NCBI GenBank assembly: GCA_035632095.1
Contig: DASQHM010000126.1
Span: 1-49,377, forward strand
Length of the DNA: 49,377 nucleotides
Origin: DASQHM01 sp035632095
GTDB lineage: Bacteria; Pseudomonadota; Alphaproteobacteria; Ferrovibrionales; Ferrovibrionaceae
Reading direction: 5' to 3'
Shown: positions 42,319-49,377 of the stretch, piece after piece
How positions within the stretch are numbered: the stretch's first letter is position 1
Layout of the letters: every line of letters begins with the position of its first letter
Translations under genes and position numbers: made by a program
Notes under the pieces: model-generated
Database searches by the model: none
The model's input: only the letters and a program-made list of their open reading frames with translations
What the model was told of the DNA's origin: nothing

Positions 42319-42812
42319 GCGCGAACGCCTCGGCGGTGCGCCGCTCGGTGAATGCGGACGCCAAGCTCGAACTCAAGCTCTGGCTGCGTCTGCTGGCCTG
42401 CACCACCATCGTCGAGCGCGACCTGCGGAGCCGGTTGCGGCAACGCTTCGGCAGCACGTTGCCGCGCTTCGACCTGCTGTCGCAATTGGACCGCGCACCC
42501 GAAGGCCTGAGCATGGGCGAGCTTTCCAGCCGGCTCATGGTTTCGAACGGCAACGTCACGGGCCTGACCGAACGCCTAGTGCGGGAAGGCCTGGTCAAGC
42601 GGACCGCCTCGCCCGCCGACCGGCGAACGTCGCGCGTGACCCTGACGGCCGCCGGCAAGCGCGCCTTCGACGCCATGACGCCCGACCACGAAGCCTGGAT
42701 CGATGAGTTGCTTTCCGGCTTGAGCCGCGACGAGCAGGCGTTGCTGCATCGCCTGCTCGGCAAGCTGAAGTCGACCATGCCGGCCGGGCAAAACGGCACG
42801 GTGCGGCTGTGA
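42315..42812 (+). CDS. MarR-family transcriptional regulator
   Basis: 165 residues. Winged helix at about 55-120: LSMGELSSRLMVSNGNVTGLTERLVREGLVKR as helices 3 and 4, then the wing with SPADRRTSRVTLTAAG, whose DRR is the family's DNA-contact signature. Flanking helices give the dimer interface. MarR proteins in aromatic catabolism usually respond to an acyl-CoA intermediate. It starts at GTG 42315 overlapping the SDR stop and ends overlapping the CWC gene. The 30-bp palindrome at the operon head is the likely operator. Confidence 0.93.
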   Translation: MSANASAVRRSVNADAKLELKLWLRLLACTTIVERDLRSRLRQRFGSTLPRFDLLSQLDRAPEGLSMGELSSRLMVSNGNVTGLTERLVREGLVKRTASPADRRTSRVTLTAAGKRAFDAMTPDHEAWIDELLSGLSRDEQALLHRLLGKLKSTMPAGQNGTVRL

Positions 42813-42991
42813 ATGCGACTGCGCCCAAGTCCATCCGGTGCCCCGAATGCGGGCAGACCTTCGTCTGCGATCCCGAAGGCGATTGCTGGTGCAAACATCT
42901 CGATGTGCGCTTGCCTTTGCCGAAGTCGCCAAGTTCTCAGTGCCTGTGCCGCTGTCAGTTGGAACGCGCGGCGGCGAAGGCCGAGCGATGA
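42809..42991 (+). CDS. Cysteine-rich CWC-type small protein
   Basis: 60 residues with eight cysteines: IRCPECGQTFVCDPEGDCWCKHLD, then QCLCRCQLE. The first part is the zinc-ribbon-like pattern of the cysteine-rich CWC family, whose role is unknown. It starts at a GTG (42809) overlapping the MarR stop and ends inside the ATGA of the reductase start, so it is translationally coupled on both sides. A metal or Fe-S chaperone role for the reductase next door is conceivable but unproven. Confidence 0.8.
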   Translation: MNATAPKSIRCPECGQTFVCDPEGDCWCKHLDVRLPLPKSPSSQCLCRCQLERAAAKAER

Positions 42992-44451
42992 AACTGCTCC
43001 AGCCGTTCGACATCAACGGCATGCGATTGCCGAACCGCGTGGTTGTTCCGGCGATGGTGACGCGGCTTTCCGGCGAAGACGGCTATGTCAACCGGGACAT
43101 CGTCGATCGCTACCTTCGTTACGCCACGGGCCATGTGGGATTGATCGTCGTCGAAGCCATGGCCGTGCATGGCGCGAAATCGGGGCCGCTCTTGCGCATC
43201 TCGTCGGATGATTTCATTCCCGGCCACCGCGACCTCGTTCGCCGCGTGCGCGACGTTTCGGACTCCAAGATCGTGCCGCAGATCATTCATTTCATGAAGG
43301 TGGCGCGCTCCGGCTGGCGGCAGACCATCGATTCGCTCAGCATCGAGGACATCGACGCGATCGTCGAGCAGTTCGGCGCGGCGGCCGGCCGGGCCCGCGC
43401 GGCCGGATACGACGGCGTGGAGCTGCATTCCGCGCACGCCTATACCTTGTCGTCCTTCCTGTCGCGGCGAAATCCGCGGCGCGACGCCTATGACGGCCGC
43501 ACCTTGGAAGGCCGGTTGCACATGTTCGGCCGGGTCATGGGCCGCGTCCGCGAAATCGTCGGCGCGGACTTTCCCGTCGGCGCGCGCTTTCTCGCCGAGG
43601 AATGCATCAAGGACGGCTACACGGTGGAAGACGCGAAGCTTATCGCGCTTCGCATGGCCCAGCTCGGCGTCGACTACATTTCGCTGTCGGTCGGCGGCAA
43701 GTTCGAAGACGCGATCCATCGCCCCGGCCAGCCGCTCTATCCCTATACCGGCTATTCCGGCGACCGCTGCATGCCCGGCGATTGGTATCCGGCCCTGCCC
43801 CATGCCGGCTATGCCGCCGCGATCAAGCGTTGCCTGAACGCACACGGCTTCGCCGTACCCGTCGTCTCGGTCGGCAAGATCAGCGAGCCGGACGACGCAG
43901 AGCGGTTGTTGCAGGCGGGCGACGCCGATCTCATCGGCATGGCACGGCAGCTGTTGTCCGACCCCGATTGGGTGGCGAAGCTCGAAGCCGGCGAGCCGGA
44001 CCGCATCCTGCGCTGCATCTACTGCAACGTGTGCAAGAACCTCGACGAGAACTTCCGCGAGGTGCATTGCTTCCTTTGGCCGAAGGGCATGCGCCAGGCG
44101 CCGCACGATTCCGGCAAGGGCGATGCGGCGCCCGCTTGGCCCGGCTCCGGCGCAGGGCTCAGCGCCCAATTCGAGCGCGGCCAGGTGAAACTCACCTGGA
44201 ATCGCGCGGAAGGGACCGGCATTTCCGGCTACGACATCTATCGCGCCGACGAGGACGGCAAGGCGCGGGTGGTGGAAGCGGTGAAATCGCCGAAATTCTC
44301 CGATCGCGTCGTACTGGGCGGCTTGCGCTATGCGTACTACGTGCGCGCCTACGACGCCAACGGCCGGGCCGGGCCACCGTCCAACGCGGTGCGCATCGAC
44401 GTGCCCGGGCCGAAGTTCGATGCCCAACAACCACAGGCGACCCATGTTTGA
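42988..44451 (+). CDS. OYE-family flavin oxidoreductase with C-terminal FN3-like domain
   Basis: 487 residues. Residues 1-375 form an FMN TIM barrel of the old yellow enzyme / 2,4-dienoyl-CoA reductase family: PFDINGMRLPNRVVVPAM, catalytic His pair in ELHSAHAYTLSSFLS, RRNPRRDAYDG, and a terminal cysteine cluster Cys343, 346, 349, 361 (CIYCNVC) that should bind a [4Fe-4S] cluster, with C-x2-C-x2-C rather than the usual C-x2-C-x3-C. Residues about 391-478 resemble a fibronectin type III domain (VKLTWN, ISGYDIYRADEDG, YAYYVRAYDANGRAGPPSNAV). The NAD/FAD domains of dienoyl-CoA reductase are absent. Start ATG overlaps the CWC stop; end overlaps the ligase start. Confidence 0.88.
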   Translation: MKLLQPFDINGMRLPNRVVVPAMVTRLSGEDGYVNRDIVDRYLRYATGHVGLIVVEAMAVHGAKSGPLLRISSDDFIPGHRDLVRRVRDVSDSKIVPQIIHFMKVARSGWRQTIDSLSIEDIDAIVEQFGAAAGRARAAGYDGVELHSAHAYTLSSFLSRRNPRRDAYDGRTLEGRLHMFGRVMGRVREIVGADFPVGARFLAEECIKDGYTVEDAKLIALRMAQLGVDYISLSVGGKFEDAIHRPGQPLYPYTGYSGDRCMPGDWYPALPHAGYAAAIKRCLNAHGFAVPVVSVGKISEPDDAERLLQAGDADLIGMARQLLSDPDWVAKLEAGEPDRILRCIYCNVCKNLDENFREVHCFLWPKGMRQAPHDSGKGDAAPAWPGSGAGLSAQFERGQVKLTWNRAEGTGISGYDIYRADEDGKARVVEAVKSPKFSDRVVLGGLRYAYYVRAYDANGRAGPPSNAVRIDVPGPKFDAQQPQATHV

Positions 44452-46081
44452 GAAGAGCGCCCACCAAGACAGTTTCGCGCGCGACCATTTGCCGCCGGAG
44501 GCCGACTGGCCGGTCATGCGCTATGACACGCTGCCGGAACTCGCCGCCTATCCGAAGCGCATGAATTGCGCGCGCGAGCTCCTGGACAAGGGCGCGGAGC
44601 GGTTCGGCGATCGACCCGCGCTGCACTACGGCGCCGAGACCTGGACCTACAGCGAGCTTTGGCGGCGCGCCAACCAGATCGCGCACGTGCTCGTGGAAGA
44701 CCTCGGCGTTCGGCCCGGCCATCGCGTGCTGCTGCGCGCGCCCAACAATCCCATGTATGTGGCCTGCTGGTTCGCCGTGATGAAGGTCGGCGCCGTCGCC
44801 GTCGCCACCATGCCGCTCTACCGATGGCGCGAGTTGGTCTACATGGCCGATACCGCCGAAATCGAAGTCGGTCTCTGCGATGCGCGGCTGAAGGCCGAAA
44901 TGGTCGAGACCGTCGCGCGCGCCAAGATGTTGAGGCGCGTTCTTTATTTCCACGCCGAGGGTCCGGACTCGCTTGAGGGCCGCATGGCGGGAAAGCCGGC
45001 GACGTTTGAGACGGTGGACACCGCCGCCGACGATGTCTGCCTGATCGCATTTACTTCTGGCACGACGGGCGTCGCCAAAGGCTGCATGCATTTTCATCGC
45101 GACATCATCGCGATCTGCGACACTTTCGGGCGATATGTGCTGAAGCCGGTCGCCGACGACATATTCACCGGAAGCCCGCCCATCGCCTTCACCTTCGGCC
45201 TCGGCGCGCTCGTAACCTTTCCCATGCATGTCGGCGCATCGACGGTGCTGGTGGAGCAGTACACGCCCGACCTGACGCTGAAGACCATCCAGGAGAAAAA
45301 GGTCACGGTCCTGTTCACCGCGCCGATCGCCTACCGCGCCATGACGGATCTGGCGCCCCGCTACGACATTTCATCGCTGAAAAAATGCGTTTCGGCCGGC
45401 GAGACCTTGCCTTATCCGATCTGGGACGGCTGGCACAAGGCGACCGGCCTTCGCATCATCGACGGCATCGGCTCCACCGAAATGCTGCACATCTTCATCG
45501 CCTGCGAAGGCGCGGACATCCGCCCGGGCGCCACCGGCAAGCCGGTGCCGGGCTACGAGGCCAAAGTGGTGGACGGCAAGGGCCGCGACGTGCTCCCCGG
45601 AACGGTCGGGCGCCTTGCGGTCCGCGGTCCGACCGGTTGCCGCTACCTGAGCAATCCGGAACGCCAGGCGGCCTATGTGCAGGACGGATGGAATTTCACC
45701 GGCGATGCCTACGTCATGGATAAGGACGGCTACTTCTGGTACCAGGCGCGCACCGACGACATGATCGTCTCCGCCGGATACAACATCTCGGGGCCGGAAG
45801 TGGAAGCCGTGTTGCTCGAACATCCCAAGGTGCTCGAATGCGCCGTGGTGTCGGCGCCGGACCGCGAGCGCGGTCATATCGTGAAAGCCTATGTGGTGTT
45901 GCGCGCCAAGGGCACGGGCGACGCCGAGACGGTGAAGGCGCTGCAGGATCATGTGAAAGCGTCCATCGCGCCTTACAAATATCCGCGCGCCATCGAATTC
46001 ATCGACGCCCTGCCCCGCACGCAAACCGGCAAGGTCCAGCGCTTCGTGCTGCGGCAGCGTGCCGAACAGCAAGCCGACTGA
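44444..46081 (+). CDS. Benzoate/aminobenzoate-type CoA ligase
   Basis: 545 residues, ANL superfamily adenylating enzyme. Core motifs: P-loop FTSGTTGVAKG, DGIGSTEMLHIF, the hinge region around YFWYQARTDDMIVSAGYNISGPEVE, and catalytic Lys in RTQTGKVQRF. HIFIA after the E motif and the overall length are like benzoate- and 2-aminobenzoate-CoA ligases. It should make an aryl-CoA from the acid, CoA and ATP. It overlaps the reductase end by 8 bp, closing the operon. The exact acid is unknown. Confidence 0.88.
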   Translation: MFEKSAHQDSFARDHLPPEADWPVMRYDTLPELAAYPKRMNCARELLDKGAERFGDRPALHYGAETWTYSELWRRANQIAHVLVEDLGVRPGHRVLLRAPNNPMYVACWFAVMKVGAVAVATMPLYRWRELVYMADTAEIEVGLCDARLKAEMVETVARAKMLRRVLYFHAEGPDSLEGRMAGKPATFETVDTAADDVCLIAFTSGTTGVAKGCMHFHRDIIAICDTFGRYVLKPVADDIFTGSPPIAFTFGLGALVTFPMHVGASTVLVEQYTPDLTLKTIQEKKVTVLFTAPIAYRAMTDLAPRYDISSLKKCVSAGETLPYPIWDGWHKATGLRIIDGIGSTEMLHIFIACEGADIRPGATGKPVPGYEAKVVDGKGRDVLPGTVGRLAVRGPTGCRYLSNPERQAAYVQDGWNFTGDAYVMDKDGYFWYQARTDDMIVSAGYNISGPEVEAVLLEHPKVLECAVVSAPDRERGHIVKAYVVLRAKGTGDAETVKALQDHVKASIAPYKYPRAIEFIDALPRTQTGKVQRFVLRQRAEQQAD

Positions 46082-46148
46082 CCGCTTCCCTCGCTTCCGG
46101 CCGCGCCGCTCGTCATGCTAGCCTCCCGGCATTCAGGGAGGCGTTGTC

Positions 46149-47846
46149 ATGACCACGAAGTCCAGCCAGAGCTATGCCCACGGCGCGTCGCGCGTTCCGC
46201 TGCTCGGCGACACCATCGGCGTGCATTTCGACAAGACGGTGGCGCGGTGGGGCACGAACGACGCCTTGATCGTGCGGCATCAGAACGTGCGCTGGACCTG
46301 GGCGGAATTCGGCGCAAAAGTCGATGCGCTGGCGGCGGGGTTGCTGGCGCTCGGCCTCGAGCCCGGCGATCGCATCGGCATCTGGTCGCAGAACAATGCC
46401 GAGTGGGCCGTCACCCAATTCGCGACAGCCAAGGCGGGCCTCATTCTGGTCAATATCAATCCGGCCTACCGCCTGTCCGAGATCGAATACGCCCTGAACA
46501 AGGTCGGCTGCAAGGCGCTCATCACGGCGGAACGGTTCAAGACCTCCGACTATCTCGGCATGCTTTACGAGCTGGCACCGGAAATCGCCAAGAGCAAACC
46601 CGGCGCCATCGCCGCCAAGCGCTTGCCGACTTTGCGGACCCTGATCCGCATCGGCGGCGGGACGGTCCCCGGCACATTTGCGTTTGACGACGTATTGGCG
46701 AAGGGCGGCGTAAGGGAACACGCTCGCCTGCAGGACCTCTCGCACACCCTGCAATTCGACGATCCGATCAACATACAATTCACCAGCGGCACCACGGGCG
46801 CGCCGAAGGGCGCCACGCTCACCCACCACAACATCCTGAACAACGGCTACTTCATCGGCGAGGCGCAGAAATTCACCGAGCGCGACCGCGTCTGCATTCC
46901 CGTGCCGCTCTACCACTGTTTCGGCATGGTGCTCGGAAACCTCGCCTGCATGACGCACGGCTCGGCCATGATCTACCCGGCGGAAGGGTTCGAGCCGCAG
47001 GCCGTGCTGGAAACCGTGCAGGCGGAGCGCTGCACGGCGCTCTACGGCGTGCCGACCATGTTCATCGCCGCTCTCGGCCATCCCGATTTCAGGGCCTTCG
47101 ACCTGACGTCGCTGCGGACCGGCATCATGGCGGGTTCGCCCTGCCCGGTCGAAGTGATGAAGCGCACCGTGAGCGACATGCACATGAAGGAAGTCACCAT
47201 CGCCTACGGCATGACTGAAACCAGCCCGGTCAGCACCCAGTCGGCGACCGACGATCCGCTCGATCGCCGCGTGAGCACGGTCGGGCGCATCCAGCCGCAT
47301 ATCGAGGCGAAGATCATCGACGCCGACGGCCGCATCGTGCCGCCCGGCACCGCCGGCGAGTTCTGCACGCGCGGCTATTCGGTGATGCTCGGCTATTGGG
47401 GCGATCCCGAGCGAACCGCGGAGGCCATCGACCGCGGCCGCTGGATGCACACGGGCGATCTCGCAACCATGGACGAGGACGGCTACTTCAACATCGTCGG
47501 CCGCATCAAGGACATGGTGATCCGCGGCGGCGAGAACGTCTATCCGCGCGAGGTGGAAGAGTTCCTGTTCCGCCATCCGAAGGTCGAGAGCGTGCAGATC
47601 GTCGGCGTGCCCGACGACCGTTTCGGCGAAGAGCTCTGCGCCTGGGTCAAACTGAAGCCGGGACAGGTGGCCAATGCCGAGGAGATCCAAGCGTTCTGCA
47701 AGGGCCAGATCGCCCACTACAAGATCCCGCGCTACATCAAGTTCGTCGACGATTTCCCGATGACCGTCACCGGCAAGGTGCAGAAATTCATCATGCGCGA
47801 GCAGATGATCGCGGAGCTCGGCCTCAAGGTGCAGAAAACCGCCTGA
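46149..47846 (+). CDS. Fatty-acyl-CoA synthetase (AMP-binding)
   Basis: 565 residues, ANL superfamily. Motifs: FTSGTTGAPKGATLTHHN, YGMTETSPVS, GDLATMDEDGYFNIVGRIKDMVIRGGENVYP and Lys in TVTGKVQKF. The pattern fits medium/long-chain fatty-acyl-CoA ligases. GGGAGG precedes the ATG. It lies 67 bp after the aryl-CoA ligase and may be read with it, though the gap breaks the chain of overlapping starts. Confidence 0.92.
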   Translation: MTTKSSQSYAHGASRVPLLGDTIGVHFDKTVARWGTNDALIVRHQNVRWTWAEFGAKVDALAAGLLALGLEPGDRIGIWSQNNAEWAVTQFATAKAGLILVNINPAYRLSEIEYALNKVGCKALITAERFKTSDYLGMLYELAPEIAKSKPGAIAAKRLPTLRTLIRIGGGTVPGTFAFDDVLAKGGVREHARLQDLSHTLQFDDPINIQFTSGTTGAPKGATLTHHNILNNGYFIGEAQKFTERDRVCIPVPLYHCFGMVLGNLACMTHGSAMIYPAEGFEPQAVLETVQAERCTALYGVPTMFIAALGHPDFRAFDLTSLRTGIMAGSPCPVEVMKRTVSDMHMKEVTIAYGMTETSPVSTQSATDDPLDRRVSTVGRIQPHIEAKIIDADGRIVPPGTAGEFCTRGYSVMLGYWGDPERTAEAIDRGRWMHTGDLATMDEDGYFNIVGRIKDMVIRGGENVYPREVEEFLFRHPKVESVQIVGVPDDRFGEELCAWVKLKPGQVANAEEIQAFCKGQIAHYKIPRYIKFVDDFPMTVTGKVQKFIMREQMIAELGLKVQKTA

Positions 47847-47865
47847 CCGCCGGCCACGACTTCGA

Positions 47866-47894
47866 CCTCATCCTTCGACAGGCTCAGGGTGAGG
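47866..47894. repeat. Dispersed palindromic intergenic repeat
   Basis: A 29-bp element containing CCTTCGACAGGCTCAGG, with outer arms CCTCATCCT and AGGGTGAGG that pair with one G-T wobble. I recall this sequence as a frequent intergenic repeat in alphaproteobacterial genomes. It sits just after the fatty-acyl-CoA ligase stop and may serve as a 3' hairpin. Confidence 0.6.
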
Positions 47895-47935
47895 TTCTCT
47901 AGAAAGCCGTTTAAGGCCGGGCGGATCGAAGGCTC

Positions 47936-47964
47936 TTGCTTGCCGGGTCATTTGCAACTACAAT
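47936..47964 (+). promoter_or_regulatory. Promoter of the luciferase-type monooxygenase gene
   Basis: TTGCTT (47936-47941), 17 bases, TACAAT (47959-47964, five of six). Start expected near 47971, inside the adjoining palindrome. Confidence 0.6.
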
Positions 47965-47980
47965 ATTTGCAATTGCAAAT
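47950..47980. promoter_or_regulatory. TTGCAA boxes and 16-bp palindrome, probable MarR operator
   Basis: ATTTGCAATTGCAAAT (47965-47980) is a perfect palindrome, and a further ATTTGCAA lies at 47950-47957, giving three TTGCAA boxes. They flank the -10 and cover the expected start site. The MarR gene downstream is the likely binder. Confidence 0.75.
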
Positions 47981-48000
47981 GATTGTCCGGGAGGCGCGCC

Positions 48001-49098
48001 GTGGAATTCGGCTATTTCACTCTCAGCGACAACCGCTATCCGAGCAATCCGCGGACGGCGGAACAATTCGTCCGCCAGATCTACGACCAATGCCTATTCG
48101 CCGAAGAGGTCGGCCTGCATTCCGCCTGGGTCGGCGAGCACCACTTCAACCTGCTGGGCGTCAACGCCAGCCCGCACATGCTGCTGGCGCAGGTCGCGGG
48201 CGCAACCAAGCGCATCCGCCTGGCGCCGGCCGTGGTGCTCCTGCCGGTGCATCATCCGCTGCAAGTGGCGGAGGATTGGGCGACGCTCGACCAACTCTCC
48301 GGCGGGCGCGTCGATTTCGCCGCCGGCCGCGGCTACGACCGCAAGGAATACGAACCCTTCCAGGCGGATTTTGCGCGCTCGGCCGACAGTTTCGCCGAAG
48401 CGCTGAGTATTCTGTGGCGGGCCTGGACCGAGCCCGGCAAGTGGTCGCACGAGGGGCAGTTCTGGCGCTTCAGCGAGGTCGAAGTCCGGCCCAAGCCGGC
48501 GCAGCAACCCTTGCGCCCCTATGTGGCGTGCTTCTCGCGCCCGACCATGGAGCTCGCGGCCCGCAACGACTGGAACATCATTTTCGCGCCCTTCGCCGCC
48601 GCCATGGTCTACGGTTCTCTCGCCGACGCGGTTCGCACGTTCCACGAAGAAGCTGCCAAGTTCGGACGCAAGCCGCGCGCCGCCATGTGCAGCTATTTCA
48701 TCCACATCGCGGATACGCCGGCCGAGGAGGCTTATGGCCGCGAGGCGCTGATCCGGTATTTCCACGAGGCGGTCATCGCCGCCTTTCCGTCCGACCCGAA
48801 GAAGACGCCGCCCACCTACAGCTATTTCATCCAGATCGTCGACATCCTGAAGAACATGAAGCCGGAAAGCCTGACGTCGAAATCCGTCCTGGTCGGCTCG
48901 ACGCAGAAGATCATCGACGACTTGAAGCAGATCGAGGCCTCCGGCATCAGCGAGGTCATTCTATATTTCAATTACGGCCTGAAGCCGCATGGAATGGTGA
49001 AGGACCAGATGGCCCGCTTCATGGCCGATATCGCTCCGGCGTTCGAACGCACCGGCAATGTTCGATCTCTCCCGCTATCTGCCGTACCTGCTCAATAG
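48001..49098 (+). CDS. Bacterial luciferase-family flavin monooxygenase
   Basis: 365 residues, LLM-class TIM barrel. N-terminal FGYFTLSDNRYP, EVGLHSAWVGEHHF with the family His pair, RIRLAPAVVLLPVHHP, QLSGGRVDFAAGRGYDRKEYEPF and LVGSTQKIIDDLKQIEASG near the end. These enzymes use reduced flavin and oxygen to oxidise small substrates; the substrate is unknown. The GTG at 48001 has GGGAGG six bases upstream. The MarR gene starts 41 bp before its end in another frame. Confidence 0.9.
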   Translation: MEFGYFTLSDNRYPSNPRTAEQFVRQIYDQCLFAEEVGLHSAWVGEHHFNLLGVNASPHMLLAQVAGATKRIRLAPAVVLLPVHHPLQVAEDWATLDQLSGGRVDFAAGRGYDRKEYEPFQADFARSADSFAEALSILWRAWTEPGKWSHEGQFWRFSEVEVRPKPAQQPLRPYVACFSRPTMELAARNDWNIIFAPFAAAMVYGSLADAVRTFHEEAAKFGRKPRAAMCSYFIHIADTPAEEAYGREALIRYFHEAVIAAFPSDPKKTPPTYSYFIQIVDILKNMKPESLTSKSVLVGSTQKIIDDLKQIEASGISEVILYFNYGLKPHGMVKDQMARFMADIAPAFERTGNVRSLPLSAVPAQ

Positions 49099-49377
49099 AG
49101 CGGGTTCCCACGTCGCCGCGGCGTTCACGAGGGAAGTGCGTGGACAGGGAATCACGCTGCCTGTCTGGCGCGTCTTGGCGGCGTTGAACCATCGCAACGG
49201 GCAACGGCTCGGTGAATTGTCCGAAATGACGGCGATCGAAGTCTCGACCCTTTCCCGCGTGCTCGACCTGATGCAGGGCAAGGGGCTCGTCGCGCGCAAG
49301 CCAGGGCCGGATGCGCGTAGCATCAGCGTGCAACTCACCGCGGCAGGGCGCGCCGCGACGCGCCGCATCGTGCCGAT
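49058..49377 (+). CDS. MarR-family regulator, cut by the window end
   Basis: At least 106 residues are readable before the edge; no stop is reached. The reading MFDLSRYLPYLLNRAGSHVA begins with the dimerisation helix. The winged helix follows (LGELSEMTAIEVSTLSRVLDLMQGKGLVARK) and the wing has PGPDARSISVQLTAAG, the family signature. It starts at ATG 49058 inside the end of the monooxygenase gene (41-bp overlap), so it is co-transcribed with it and is the likely ligand of the TTGCAA palindrome at 47950-47980. Confidence 0.87.
   Translation, partial: MFDLSRYLPYLLNRAGSHVAAAFTREVRGQGITLPVWRVLAALNHRNGQRLGELSEMTAIEVSTLSRVLDLMQGKGLVARKPGPDARSISVQLTAAGRAATRRIVP

Noticed and set aside
1..49377. CRISPR arrays, IS elements, integrases, rRNA and riboswitches
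   Set aside because: Looked for on both strands; no spaced direct repeats, transposase or integrase motifs, rRNA segments or recognisable riboswitch leader seen by eye.

Overview
The window reads as chromosomal DNA of a GC-rich alphaproteobacterium, most likely Hyphomicrobiales (Rhizobiales). This rests on the glnB-glnA pair, the style of the methyl-accepting chemotaxis protein, ParE, RlpA, serine-glyoxylate-type aminotransferase and aromatic acyl-CoA genes, and on what look like intergenic repeats of that order. No prophage, transposase, IS element, CRISPR array or rRNA was seen. One tRNA gene (His, GTG) is present. The species cannot be fixed from the sequence.

Layout. 0-7 kb: a gene-free edge, a small P-loop kinase-like protein, an epimerase, a chemotaxis receptor, a tiny membrane protein, and an overlapping serine protease/FHA-membrane protein pair directly downstream of tRNA-His. 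7-15 kb: a divergent pair of class I aminotransferases, then nitrogen assimilation (glnB-glnA behind a good sigma-54 promoter, ending in a strong terminator), rlpA, a hotdog thioesterase and parE. 15-16.3 kb: a small membrane protein and a toxin-antitoxin-like pair with a palindrome at its start. 16.5-22 kb: a TonB-type protein, a NarL-type response regulator, a histidine kinase and a TonB-dependent receptor. A nearly identical 15-bp palindrome lies upstream of both tonB and the receptor, suggesting one small regulon. 22-25 kb: a TetR regulator with two matched operators facing a membrane protein gene, then an odd ATP-grasp-like protein. 25-31 kb: NDH-2-like dehydrogenase and a three-gene unit made of a zinc-ribbon/cyclase/ATPase/TPR giant, an HExxH protein and a basic-tailed unknown. 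31-39.7 kb: aminotransferase plus SMP-30 lactonase, lipoprotein, hydrolase plus isochorismatase, DEAD-box helicase, orphan ABC binding protein, stand-alone RAM domain, and two tandem poly-glycine TPR proteins. 39.8-49.4 kb: catabolic genes. These are a GMC oxidoreductase, then a tightly overlapped operon (SDR, MarR, Cys-rich CWC protein, flavin reductase fused to an FN3-like domain, benzoate-type CoA ligase), a fatty-acyl-CoA ligase, and a luciferase-type monooxygenase with a second MarR gene cut by the window end.

The most interesting signals are regulatory. Four different regulators (XRE, TetR and two MarR) each sit beside a perfect or near-perfect palindrome, three of them overlapping or abutting a recognisable promoter, and the two-component/TonB locus has its own repeated palindrome. 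Among proteins, the reductase-FN3 fusion, the poly-glycine TPR pair and the cyclase/HExxH/basic-tail unit are the least conventional. All functional statements come from reading motifs; no database search was run.
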